Below, one piece after another: positions 50,236 to 62,400 of a stretch of 64,000 nt of DNA. Numbering within the stretch: position 1 is the stretch's first letter; every line of letters begins with the position of its first letter. The stretch is from Callaeas wilsoni (taxonomy: Eukaryota > Chordata > Aves > Passeriformes > Callaeidae), in contig VWPU01018609.1 of assembly GCA_013398955.1 (NCBI GenBank), forward strand, positions 62,001 through 126,000, read 5' to 3'. The translations under genes were made by a program, and so were the position numbers. The notes under the pieces are model-generated. The model saw nothing but the letters and a program-made list of their open reading frames with translations, was not told the DNA's origin and did no database searches.

Positions 50236-53200
50236 GCAGCTAAAAGAGGTAGGAATTAGAGAGTAAATCCTCATCCTTGGGGCCCAGTCCATGTAAAACA
50301 GGGATGGGTACTGCAGAGGTATGTTAGGTGTCTTCTGCACATGTAGAAGTTTTCTCCAGCAACTTCAGTTGCTGCTTTACCTTTGTGGTTCAATAACAGA
50401 TCAGTCAAATCTTTGATTTATCTCTCTCAGCATAGTATTTTTCCCATATTTTTAATATGTTCTGAAAAGATTTGTTCTACCTCCTCTGAAAACCTAATCC
50501 ACTCATCTGCTTTTCACTGGTTAATCCAAAACAGTGACACCAAGGATGCTTCATATGGACTAGGCTGGGGTATGGGATTACCTGGCCCACACATGGTCTC
50601 CCCTGAGGCTGTGCATTGCACTAAAACCATGGCTCAACCTAGAATACATAAAACATTGTCCAACTAGGAAGCCTGAGTGAACAGAGCTATTCAGCATTTG
50701 AAGCACAGCTTCCTAAATACACCTCAGTAGCTCAGCTAAATTCATATTAACACTGACTCAACCCAAAGTGAAATATGTTGACTCTTCTGAATACAAGTGT
50801 TAGAAATTTTTAATGAAAACTTCTAATATACTCACTCTTGTCTTAATTTGTGGTGAAAGCAATCGTTCAAATAAGAAAATTGGCAAGTGTTCTGAATTTC
50901 GATCTCCTGATGAACTCCATGTCGCAAGTTCTGAGGCAACAGCCTGTTTTGGGAAGGAATTTTGTACAATGTAGGCAAGAACTTCTTCAGTGTGTCCTGA
51001 GCCAAGAAAAGCAGAGCTTCTCACTTTGAGTTGCTGGGTACCTCTCAACATAAGCATTTATGGGTGCAAGATACCTTTGAAAACACAGCATTGGGATTAT
51101 CTATCTTAAGACAGCCTTGTCCCATTCTGTCACTGAGAGTGAGTAGAAGTTGACTTTGTAAGAAAGAGGACTTTGCTTTTATTCTGAAATGTCTTTCTCA
51201 GTCTTCTGATGCTCTGGACTATTACTGGCTTCTAGTTCTGTGTCTGTTCAGAACAAATTTCACTCCTTCTATCTAAATTAAACTTTTCATTTCTTCTGGT
51301 AAAGGATGCTTTTGGTAAAATTTTCAATAACTTATTCAAAGCACTAAATAATGTTCATGTTTTAAGGCTCTTAAAGCTGCAGAGTAACAATTGCTTTTCA
51401 TGTAGAATAGCCTATCCTTCTCCCAGGCAATTTACTGACACACTGCATACAAGAGTTTCATGTTGTCTTATCAATGCAATGAAGTACATGCTTCTTGCAA
51501 ACTACAGCATAAATTTTCTCACTAATGTAGATTTCATCTTTGAACCTGAGAAAATATGCATGAGAAATGTCAAAGGGGAAGCCCCAGCCACACTAGAAGA
51601 ACAGGATTGCAGAAATTAACTGTAAATTTTAGCCTTCACTGATGTTTAACCCCAACCAAGAGGTCACTTCTCAGCAGTCCACATGACATGAATTGAGCCC
51701 AGACCAAAGTTTCCAACATTGCCTGGTGTGTTTTGAAAGTGCAGCACCAAAGTATACTCAAGGTTTCCCCATGCTGTCAAGCAAAGTATTCTGGAAAATA
51801 ATGGATGTGCTGCTTGTGTCTTGTATGCTGTGGAGAAATTCCAGAAAATGAAAATGCAGGGAAAATGAAGTGTGGGATTGGAGCTGGCAAATTTCTTGTG
51901 CTTTCATGAGCTTAAAGCTGTAACGTGTTTTTAGATGTTGAACAAGATGTAAGACAAGCAGAGAAGAAATTAAGCTGTCATCTTCATCCCTGGAAGTTCA
52001 CTGGGCTGAACTGTGCCTGGGGATTCAAGTACAGATGGCTGATGACTATGGGCTTGAGGACTATTATAAAAGGTCTTAAAGGTCATGATCAACTGTGACT
52101 CAAACCAGAGAGGTATGGCAGGGTTTAGCAGCCCCATTTGTGAGCAGCTACACTGGAGTGGCAAAAGCTATTTGCTCAGTAGGGTTATCACCCTTTGTGG
52201 GTAAGATACGATGCAAATTCATTTCCCCTGAGATGGAAAATTCAGGCACTGCTGAACCTGCAGGTTTATGAGGCAGTGGAAACCAGTCTCAGCTAAACTC
52301 TGACACAATTTCTGGCCTGTACCAGTCCCACTGAGTTTCCTTATACCTGGATGATCTATTGTGCATACAGTAGTATACTGTCTGAGGCCGGCTTTTGAAA
52401 CCGGTAATTTCAGAGAGGGAGTGCCAAGGAGTCCTGACAGAAGTGCTACCTCAACCATCCATCTACCGTGACAGTCCCAGAGCAGTTAATCAAGCAGTGC
52501 CCTTTCCTCAGTGTTGCTGCAACTGTCACGTTAACAATTACACCCTTAACTGCAAAGGTACAACCTAACTATATGGTGAGCCAAGTCCTGTCCTATGTTT
52601 TGCCTGATTTAAGTTTGGAGGAACCTTCTTTGTAAGTGAGCTTACCCTGCCACTGAGAAAGGGAACCACTAATGCATTGGTTATACAAACACCAGCAACT
52701 GATAAAACTGAATTACTACCTTTTATACAACTCTTTGTTACAGTTCAGTGAAAGGTAACTCTAAATGAAATAAGAAACCTGCAATAAGGACACAAGGGAA
52801 CAAGCAAAGTAGATTAACTGGTAAGACAATGATATTGACAGCATTTTCTTAAATTATTACTAGGAGGATAATACCATCCAGCACATCTGAGCAGTGTTTT
52901 GAGAGAAAATTACTGTCTCCAAGGAGACATTTTAATTAAGATAGAATTTTTAGATTGCAATGAAATTCTTGGATTGACAGCCTTTGTTATAGTATTGGTT
53001 TTTTACTAACAGTGTATACAAGTTTAAAAAAGTCAACCAATATTTACTTCTGTGAAGAATCCACTACCTTGTCGAAAGTGCACAGGTAGGAGTTAACTGT
53101 TTGGTTTATATTTTGTATATCAGAAACGCCAGCAGGAATGGCAACACAAAAAGAGGAACACTTTTTCATGCAGTGTGATTACTGAGTCTGATTACTAATT

Positions 53201-54241
53201 CACATTGACCATTTTCATTCTTCCAGCACTCACATTTTACAATAATAAAGCATCAATGCTTAGAGGAAAAGATTGGACCTGATGTCGTACCTAGAAACTA
53301 ATTTAATGGGAAATTGGATAGTGACAAAGTGATGATTATTTATTTTTAATAGCAGATGCCTCATTAGTTATGATTTATTTAGATGACCTTCCCAGTCCTA
53401 TGGTATTTTCTCCTCTGGTATTTACCTCCTCTCTGAACCCCACCCCCTCCAAAATCTTGTACACTCCAAAAAGAGGAGAAGTAAATACTGCTGATCAGGT
53501 GCCTGATCCTGTGGGCCTATACTCCTGTTGGTTAGATCCATTAATTTCCATGGTCCTACTAATATATGGAATATGCATAAAAGAGACCCCTGGATCATTA
53601 CTGGAAATCAATATGTAACCCGCATGGGATGCTATTATCAAGTATCCTGAGGCAAAAAAAAAAGAAATTTTGTTCTTTTTGATTCTTTTTGTTGGTTTTT
53701 TTTCCACTGGACTAACTTGGATTTTCAGATCAGTTGTGAAAGTGACATTTTGTTTGACTTTAGATGCATTGACTAATCTCCCTGGCTCTCACAGAAATTA
53801 AGAATGCCATGCTTGAGTCATTATTTAAAATGTATAGCTTTTAATATTATTGGATTACTTCCTCTGAAGAAATCAGTTAATGACTGTGTGTTTAAACTGA
53901 GCATCTAAACAAGCAGCCCAGACTAATACCTGGTCTCCATTAAGCAAGAGGGAGAAAAACAAGAACAACAACAAAAATCTAGCATCTTTGTTTCAGGAGC
54001 AGGGCTAGCAGGCTCACAGGTAAGCAGAGGCAGAAAGGCTCAGCTTCACACATGTGCCATGTCCCATATCTCTCCAGAGATATGAATCCTAGACCCTGCA
54101 AATAAGAGAAGTATCAGCTTCCACTGTTAAACCACCTGGGTTTGTTCACAATCCACTTTTCGAAATAAGTCTAGCTTTCTTCGTGTCTTTCACTATTTTT
54201 CCCCATCTATGGGTCTATCCTATTAAGGGAATTAAAGTGAA

Positions 54242-54790
54242 TTGAAGTCAGCAGTGCCCTGGCAGCCAGGAGAGCCATCCTGGGGTGTCCTGGGGGGCAT
54301 CAGGGACAGCATCGCCAGCCGGGCAAGGCAGAGGATTGTCCAGCTCTGCTCTGCACTGGGGTGGCCTCACCTCAAGTGCTGGGGGCAGGTTTGGATGACA
54401 CAATATGAAACAGACATTAAACTTTTAGAGAATGTCCAAAGGAGGGCAACAAAGATGATGAAGGGCCTCGAGGGGAAGGGGCATGATAAGTGTCTGAGAT
54501 CACTTGGTCTGTTCAGCCTGGAGAAGAGGAGACTGAGGGGAGACCTCATTGCAGTCTGCAACTTCCTCACAAGGGGAAGTGGAGGGGCAGACACTGCTCT
54601 GTTCTCTGTCATGATCAGTGATAAGACCTGAGGGAATGGCCAGAAGTTGTGTGAGGGGAAGTTTAGGTTGGATATTAGAAAAAGGTTCTTCACCCAGAGG
54701 GTGGTTGGGCACTGGAACAGGCTCCCCAGGGAAGTGGTCACAGCACCAAGCCTGACAGAGTTCAAGAAGAGTTTGGACAATGCTCTCTAG
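54242..54790 (+). pseudogene. CR1 ORF2 C-terminal region, one premature stop
   Basis: This is the reading frame within the CR1 at 54248-54896. The first segment stays open to the TGA at 54629-54631. The same frame then resumes at [11 protein letters not shown] and stays open to a TAG near 54790, where the CR1 protein normally ends. There are no indels across about 540 bases, unlike the other CR1 copies here. The retained region is the thumb/C-terminal part downstream of the catalytic reverse-transcriptase motifs, so no activity is expected. Confidence 0.85.
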
Positions 54791-54896
54791 CACATGATGT
54801 GACTCTTGGAGATGGTTCTGTGCAGAGTCAGGAGCTAGATTTTGATGATCCTTGTCAGTCCCTTCCAACTTGGCATATTCTGTGATTCTGTGATTA
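54248..54896 (+). mobile_element. CR1 LINE, best-preserved copy, 5'-truncated
   Basis: This plus-strand CR1 starts in ORF2 (CAGCAGTGCCCTGGCAGCCA) and runs to a tail ending in ATTCTGTGATTCTGTGATT at 54896. The ORF2 C-terminal frame begins at the truncation point and continues to a natural-looking stop, TAG, at about 54788-54790. It is interrupted only once, by TGA at 54629-54631, where the family normally has an arginine codon before GNG (RTRGNG). CGA to TGA is the expected CpG decay. Conserved blocks seen in order are [73 protein letters not shown] and [18 protein letters not shown]. The copy lacks the endonuclease and catalytic reverse-transcriptase parts and cannot move by itself. It looks younger than the other copies in the window. 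Confidence 0.96.
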
Positions 54897-55639
54897 AAAA
54901 ATTAAATAGAGATGATGTTTTCTCAAGTCAATTCTTGCAGATTATATTTATGCAGCTGGAGCAGGAAGCCAGGACCTCTTTTGTCCACTCTTGCCCTCAC
55001 ATACAAGCTTGCAGAGTTGGGCTCTCTGTCACATTCATAGTTTCAGCAGATAAGATCTCTCTTCCCCATATTCTAGTGCTCTAAGCAGGAGACGTTTTTA
55101 GGATAACAGAGAAACAAACTCAAATTTTCCTCTACCATGGTAAACGTTTGAGTCATTACAAGGATCAATGAACTCCAGTATTATTAGGAAAATGATAACT
55201 TTATATGGGGTCTGATGGCCTTAGAAGGAGGTATCAGAGCAATCTTAGTCAAGTTCCTGAACAGGACTTTGTCTTTGGATTTTGACTTAGGTAGGGTATA
55301 AAATGCTGGCTACTCTCCAACTTTTTGACTGAGTGTCAAAACTTGCATGTCTTTCATTGAAATGTTTTCCTTTGAAAGTTTAGTTTTCAGTGTTTGGCTT
55401 TGCAGACTGCTTGTCAGATCTTGCCAAAACACCCTTTCCAAGAACCTGAAAAAAAGCCCCCACCTGTATAAAAGTGATTAGTTGATGGTATTTATGTCCT
55501 CAAAGCCCTACAGAGAAGGAATTTTTTAATTCAAAGTGTCTGAGAACACAGAGATACCTCTTTTAAGAGTATTTGTGTCTATATTTATCTGCCAAAACCT
55601 GACCTGAGTTTCAGATCCTTTTTTTATTTTTTTTTTTGC

Positions 55640-56060
55640 TGTGGAACCATTGCTGATACCATCTCTTACTTTCCCTGAGGTACTGGTTCAACAGGTTTCA
55701 CTGTTTATCAGCAGTCCTTTTTTCTCTGTGATCACCCGGGGTTGCCGACTTCATAGCTCAGGACTCACCTTTGTCACCAAAGAAACGCCCATGAACAACA
55801 AAAGGGGAGTGCATCTCCCAGGCAGGGGCAGGACTTAAAGCAGAGCTGCATGGATTTTCTGCAGGAGCAGCAGTTTTGCCCATCGCTATACCCCCCAGAT
55901 AGTCTTCCCCAAGGTCTCTTGCTGCAAGTGCCACAGCACTCTTAGACTTTGCAGAAACAGTTTCTTTGTTTTGTGAATAAAGCTAGCCGGGTTATTCTGA
56001 CTGCTGCGAAAGAGATCTACTGGTTTCTCCATATGGATCACTCTGTCCTTTATTTCTTAG
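55640..56060 (+). mobile_element. possible solo LTR-like block
   Basis: This block of about 420 bases is GC-richer than its flanks. A TG-starting segment follows a poly-T run (55627-55637). CpG-bearing sequence occurs at 55735-55750, and CAGGCAGGGGCAGGACTTAA lies at about 55820-55837. A polyadenylation signal, AATAAA, is at about 55976-55981 and is followed by GCTAGCCGGGTTATTCTG. A promoter-like GC segment followed by AATAAA and a short end segment is the layout of a retroviral U3-R-U5 LTR. I see no retroviral coding sequence beside it and could not define target-site duplications or matching TG...CA ends. It could equally be unique sequence. Confidence 0.25.
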
Positions 56061-59000
56061 CTACTGCTTATTAAATCCTGATGCACAAACAGTAGTTCCA
56101 AACAGAACTCCAATCCTTGCAGTTTTTCCATTGCAATAGAAACATAGGAATGTTTAATATAATTTTGTTGTTTTGAGATCCAAGGCGTTGAAAATAAAAA
56201 GCATTTAGGAAAATGACCATTCCAATGTGCATTTTCTCCAAGGACTTTACGCTAAAACAAAACGTGAACTATCCTCTGGTAATTTAATAAGAAAAAGATG
56301 TCAATTTTCAAAATACTGAAAATAATCATACTATTTCTTATCACTATCAGAAATGGAAAAGCATAATATATTTATGCAATGCAGAAAAATGAAATGTTTG
56401 ATAGCTCTGGTTCTAGCCACAAAAAATCCATCAGTATAATATAAAACCAGCCGTGCCAGACTTGAAAGCCAAATTGGTTTGCTGAGCATGCTGAACATTA
56501 ACTATTAACACCATTTTTTTTCCTACCTAGAGCCACTTTTCCTGTAAATGGCAAAACCATTAGTTAGCTGCCAAACTACATTTTCCACTTAATTTCAGTG
56601 CTGAAGAATCTAGACATGACAAAATTTGGGTTATCTGTAAATATGAGGAAAACAAAAACTCAAGGCTCTCATGCAATTTTTTCTTTCTGTGAACTCCATA
56701 AACTTTTCTAATTTGAATAATTATGGGCTTTACAGGGCTGACAAGGTTCACACAGGTAAATCACTGTGTTATCTGCTGCATCTGTGATCAGTTAAAGCCT
56801 TAAAGGCACAGAACTGAACATCAACTTTCTGTCCATCCTCCCTTTCTGTAAATCACTGAGTTGTGTAGTTCTGTGCAAATATAAATTGAAGAAAATAGTT
56901 GTGATCAAAAATAACCAGTGATATCAACCACAATGAGTTAAAATTTCACACCCAGGAGATTCAGTAAGAGATCTATTTGGCAATTTCCTCCTACTTGATC
57001 TTTATATTAAAAGCTAGGGCAATTTTTCAACATGTCTTTATTAATTCATCTGCCTCTCTCTCACAGCATGGCTATGTGGATATAATTGCCTATCTTACAA
57101 AGTTATCAAGCAGTCTTTTCAGCTGTATATATTAGAAAGCTCAATTTATTATATCAAAATACGACATCTGTCCATCCTCCAAAGATCCTTGAAGAGAATA
57201 TAGGACTCAGCAGCCAAGAGGCAAACTTCAAGACGAATTTTTGATGGTCAGGAGACAAAAACAGCCTCAGATTTCCTGGAGCTCAAACTGATTTTATGAT
57301 TATTTTAATCTTTTGCATAAAAGTAGTAGCTAAAAAACATGATCTCATTTTAGGTCTTTTCTGAGCTGAACACTAGAAAAAATATAAGGGTAGGAACCTG
57401 AGGAATTTGTGCTATACACAAGAAATGTCACATTGAGTGGAAGAACGCATCTGCAAAGCCCAGGGCAGAAATTATATGTTTACGTGCATGTTTTCTCAAA
57501 ACAAGTTAGCAAGCTATTGAAACAGTTCTAAAACTTCATGGAAACAGTGGGAGGACTCCCAGTGATTTCAAAAGGCTGTGGCTTTCACTTCTATATTTGC
57601 ATATGCATGTTTCATTCCAACAAAGCAAATCCACAGAGATCAGCACTTGCCTCAGAAGGCTCTGCTGAAGGCGTGCTGTTTAGCAGAGCGGGCCCAGCAG
57701 CAATTTTGTCACACTCTGAATCCCCAGAAAGGGACCTCAACTCCAGCTCCAGCTCCACGCTACATTGAGCAATGGGTAACGGCATGGGACTGGCTCCTTG
57801 GCTCTCTCTAAAGGAATTGAAATGGTTGTGACATTTCAGACCCAAGATGTTAGCCAGAAATGTTGAATTATGAATATTAATAGATCTGCTGAGGCCCTGT
57901 AATGTTTGTCCAAATGTCTTTTGCCAATTCTTATGTATTTTGTTAGATCCTCCAGAAGAAACAGTTGGGTCTGGGAGGCTCAGTTGGGAAAGGGAAAAAT
58001 TTTAACTACAAATTCTTTTCCTGAAACTTTTCATGTGAAGTTATATCTTGGAAGGAAGGTTTGACACTGAGCAAGCTTTGGGAAGAAATTCACTCTTTCT
58101 GGGATTTCTATAGCATCCAGAGGAAGCCAGAAGTACCTACAGAGAGGATCTGTTCCCTCAGGGAGGGTACATAACACAAAGCAAGTAAAATAGGTATATT
58201 TCAGGCTGGACAGTTCATTCTCAGGCCCTAGCATATGTCAGCCAACATTCTTCCAGTTTGGAGAGATATTTGAAGATGGGGTAGTTGTTTTAATTTTAGA
58301 CCTTATCCAAAGCTTTACAGGTGCTTTCCAGATCTGAAGGGATAATTCTAATGTACATCTTATATCCACTTCAATAGATCTAGATCCAAGCATAGGGCAG
58401 GATTTTATTTCTAGGTCCAGATGTTCATTTCTTTCTGTCTAAATCTGGGTTCTTCTCAGGTGGCAATAATTTTGGCAGGGAATATGACACCTCAGATCAA
58501 CCAGTCAGGAGGTGGACTTTCTGTGTGGTTTAATCAAAATGAGTCTGTCAAGAACACCAAATGTATTTTCAGGATGCTAGGAAGGACTGACTGTTCTTAA
58601 ATAGAAAACACATATGTACTAGGCAGGAATGACAGAATAAAAAAGAAGGAATGACAGTCAATTGTCTCTGCCCAACATCAGCTTGCTGTCAAGCCAACAA
58701 TTTTTCAATAGCTTCCTGCACTGCAATAGCCACTAATTTTCTCATTCAAATTCCACAAGAGATCTTATTTTCACTTTTCTGGAAGGTTTGGCAAGGCATG
58801 TCTTCTTTTGCCTGTCTCTCCCTGTATGACAAACAGTTCCTCCAACCTTGGCACACTCAGGTGCAGATTGCCCTGCTTTTTGGCAGCTATTTGTGAACTG
58901 GGACACAGGACAAAGTAAATGGAAGGTCATCTCTTGCCACTGTATACTGCCTACTGCAGTACATACTGAACAAAGCAATATGAGGGATACCATCTAGACC

Positions 59001-59376
59001 CATTTCTTGAAATGCTTTTTACTTCTTTTTTTCTTGAGTGTGAAACAATGAGGTGTCTGAAAATGAAGAGGACAATGTTTTATTTATTATTTCTACTATT
59101 TCTCTTTACCATTTATAATATTTTACTTGAATACCAGGGATAGGAAGTATCATTGACTACCTTATCCATTCTTATTCCCTTCTTTATCATGTGCTGGTAG
59201 TACACAATACTGGTTTTGGCAATCATTTTGTCTCACTGGGTACGGACACCCATATTCATGGCCAACATAGTAACTTCCCACTCTTCTTTTCAATGTATGA
59301 ACGTTCAAGCAACAAATGTCCCTTCCCAGTACCTGTTTCTTTGGTAGTAAGATAAAGCAATACAGCATTTGCTGAT

Positions 59377-59440
59377 TGGAGTCACAGGAAGGACTGCTGG
59401 AGGTCACCTGGTCCAGTCCCTCACCTGGAGAAGGGCCTTG
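59377..59440 (-). mobile_element. possible short CR1 3'-end fragment
   Basis: On the plus strand this reads GATTGGAGTCACAGGAAGG, then GCTGGAGGTCACCTGGTCCA and GAAGGGCC. This resembles the CR1 3' end read from the tail (GGAGGTCATCTGGTCCAA, then CAGGGCC). Similarity ends after about 60 bases, and there is no ATTCTGTG tail. It could be a truncated old fragment or chance. Confidence 0.4.
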
Positions 59441-62400
59441 CCATTAGATTATATTTCTTAGGGTCTTGTCTTTTTAACTTAAAACTATTGTGTCACCATA
59501 AGATTTTTTCATTTTGCTTTATTTCCCCATCAGATTGAAGAGATTGTAGAAAAAGTCTTTGGAAACTTATTTAGAGATGTATTAAGAGCATCTAATGAAT
59601 GGGTTGGTCTTGCACTTGTTAGAGGATATAAATGTGTTTCCATATTCCCTTCCTCACACAGTTTTGTCAGCAGCTTTTACTCACTGTCTCCTTCACCGTT
59701 GTCAGCATGTCGGACAGGAGTAGGTATAGACATGGAACAAAGAAAATCAGTTTGTGATTATTATAGTTTTGTCTTCAAAATCCTCTTCTGTTCTTGCAGT
59801 CTTTCTGATTTGCCATAAGTGGCAATGTAGTCATTGTAAATTTTCTTTCACACAAGCTTACCTGCAATTTATTCCATCTTTCTATGGATGACATTTTCAT
59901 TTAAAGTTTCTTTACCAGTACTAACTTTCCTGCCGAGGTCCTTTGTGTTTACATCAACTGTTCCCATTCAAGATTGGCAAGGATCTGATTCACTGTTTCT
60001 TATTATTTAAGTCAACTGTTTCCTTTCTGTCCTTCTGTTATGCTGGAGTCAGTAGGAATACATGATGGGTGTGCCTCGCAGCAATCACCACAAACATACA
60101 CCATAAACATACATCCCCAGAATGACCTTTGCATCCTGATTTTTTTTCTTTTTTCTTTTTTGAAGTTTCTGTAGAATCAGAGCTCTCCAAAATCCAGCTC
60201 AGGTTATGCAAGAGTTAAGAACCTAATGGACATAAAACCGATGTAGTTTAGCACTTTGCAATTTCAAAGCACTGACAAATTCTAAAATCTCTGCTTTTGG
60301 CACATCAAACATCAGGAATGCTGGGAAAGAGTTGTACCACTTGAGTGGTAGCAGATGGTGATGTTAAGTTTGCAGATCATACTGAGCTAGCAGTGAGCCT
60401 GGTGCCAGAAACATAGGGAAAGCAATACAGATCCAGCAGAGATAGTTCTGTTATCAGCTCGGCAGGTGAGTCATTGTATGACTGAGAGCAACCCAAAGGA
60501 TGATTTCATTTATTCACGTCCCAGTTCTTCTGAAACAAGCAAACAGATACCTTAGGAATGAGCATAATTTATAGGAACCCATTGAAGCCAATTGCATTTT
60601 TTGCATGTTAAATTTTAAACTATCAGCATATACATTTTCTTGATCAAAACTATGTGTTTTCATTTTTAGAAGTGGCAGCTAATTGTGATATGTTGGATGC
60701 TTTTAGAGCATGAATCTCTAGTTATACTGTGATCCAAACAGTTCAGTACCAATTTCCATCTCTTCCTCATATATGCGAGGGCATTCGCCTTTAACCTTTG
60801 ATTACTTCAACTTGCCATCTATACATGCAGACTTATTAGCTTCCTTTAAGAATACCAAAGAAAACATTAACCTCAGAGCTGTAACAGTTTTCAGGCACAT
60901 GCAAGACATTCCATTACAATCAGCAGGACTTCCACTGGAACAGTTCAAAGGCAGGGGTTTATCCCAAGCAAAGATATTCTTGCCAGAGACTTTGTTATGG
61001 CTAATTTATAGATACTTCTATTGTTCTACAATGATTTTACTAGTAACTAAACAGATATATCAAGGGCTTGTCTTTTTGCTAAGATGAAATTCTGAATTGG
61101 AGTTCCAGAAATACTGTTCTCTGTGAGCTCTCTGTGTGAACTAGGATTAAAGAATTCTCAAAATCGAGTTTTAAGAATGATTTTACAATTCACAGAAATG
61201 TGGCCTCTAGAAAACATATTGCAAGTCTGTAATTATGGAAATGTCCATGGGACTCTTCACTTTGGTATTCTCAAGCATGAGCATGTGACAGGTGTATACC
61301 ACAAAAATATACAAACGAAATAAAAACCACACTGAAGGATGTAGATTGATCTATGGCATCTTCTAGAACCATCATTTGTTCACATCTGCAGGCATTTCCA
61401 AAGACAGCACCAGGGATTAAGACAGGAGAGTTCCAAGGCAGAAAGACATTTTTGTAGGATAATTTTTGGTAGGGTAATTTACTCAGTGAGAAGGGTTAGT
61501 AAAAGGTATTAGTAACTTGAACATGTTAGCAGCTCAGAGTACCCAGAACAACATGGAGATTCTTCAAGAAACTTGAGGTTCAAACCGGAAACTAAGGATA
61601 AGTCAATTTTTTTTTTCCTGTGTTACTAAAAACTGCTTTAGTTTTAAAGGTCACAGTCCAGCAACACTCATATAACCATTCTGCTCCCTTAACTGGAAGT
61701 TGTAAGCTAGTAAAGTAACTGGAGAGAAAGTGCTGGAAAAAGGCATGCAGGCATTTGAACCCTGCCTACATCTGCAGAGCATAAGGGTTTGGTCTTTCAG
61801 CCCTGCATTTCAGCTCTCATATTTGTGTATGTCCATGTGGAAATCAGCCTCTGCATCAACATGAGTCAGGCACATACAGGCTTAACAGACCCTGCTGCAA
61901 TTCTAGCGGAGGTATTCCAGCTTTCATGCTGTATATGATATGAAGCAGCTTCCCTTCATTGCAGGTATAGGAAGGAAAATATAAACTATGTACAGGTAAA
62001 CTCCTTGACTTGAAGGATGCATTATGTTTTCCTGAAGTGTAAGCATTATTGATGGCATATATACACAAAGGTGTTTCTAAATAACTTCTTTCTAGATAGT
62101 ATCTTGATTTTTGCACTGTGAAAAGCAGGAATATTGCAGAAATCCCAATTAAATACACTGTACAACTGCTGAACAAGCTATTGAATCCCAAAAAATCCAA
62201 GAAGGAAAAACCAAAAACCCTTACCAATTGATGTTTAGATTTGCTTTTGCATCAGAGCTATTTCTTGACTTGGACTCTAGAAGATATTATAATAACTTCC
62301 ATTTGAAACTGCTTCAGACTTTTAAATGCATTCACTGCAGAAAGGGATTAGAGTGCAGAACACAGGTGAGAGGTTAAAGGGTATGGTAATTTATTATAGA

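Larger units (their letters stand above)
46094..54247. other. unique sequence, no gene recognised
   Basis: Contains a GC-rich patch at 47530-47800 with several CpGs, the octamer cluster at 49800-49990 and the direct repeat at 50195. No exon, RNA gene or transposon is recognised. Confidence 0.5.

Noticed and set aside
54367..54868. Minus-strand frames of 122-137 codons
   Set aside because: Antisense shadows of the plus-strand CR1 copy at 54248-54896.
61577..61586. GGTTCAAACC, resembling a tRNA B box
   Set aside because: No matching A box or cloverleaf could be found in the 80 bases upstream, so this is not a tRNA gene.
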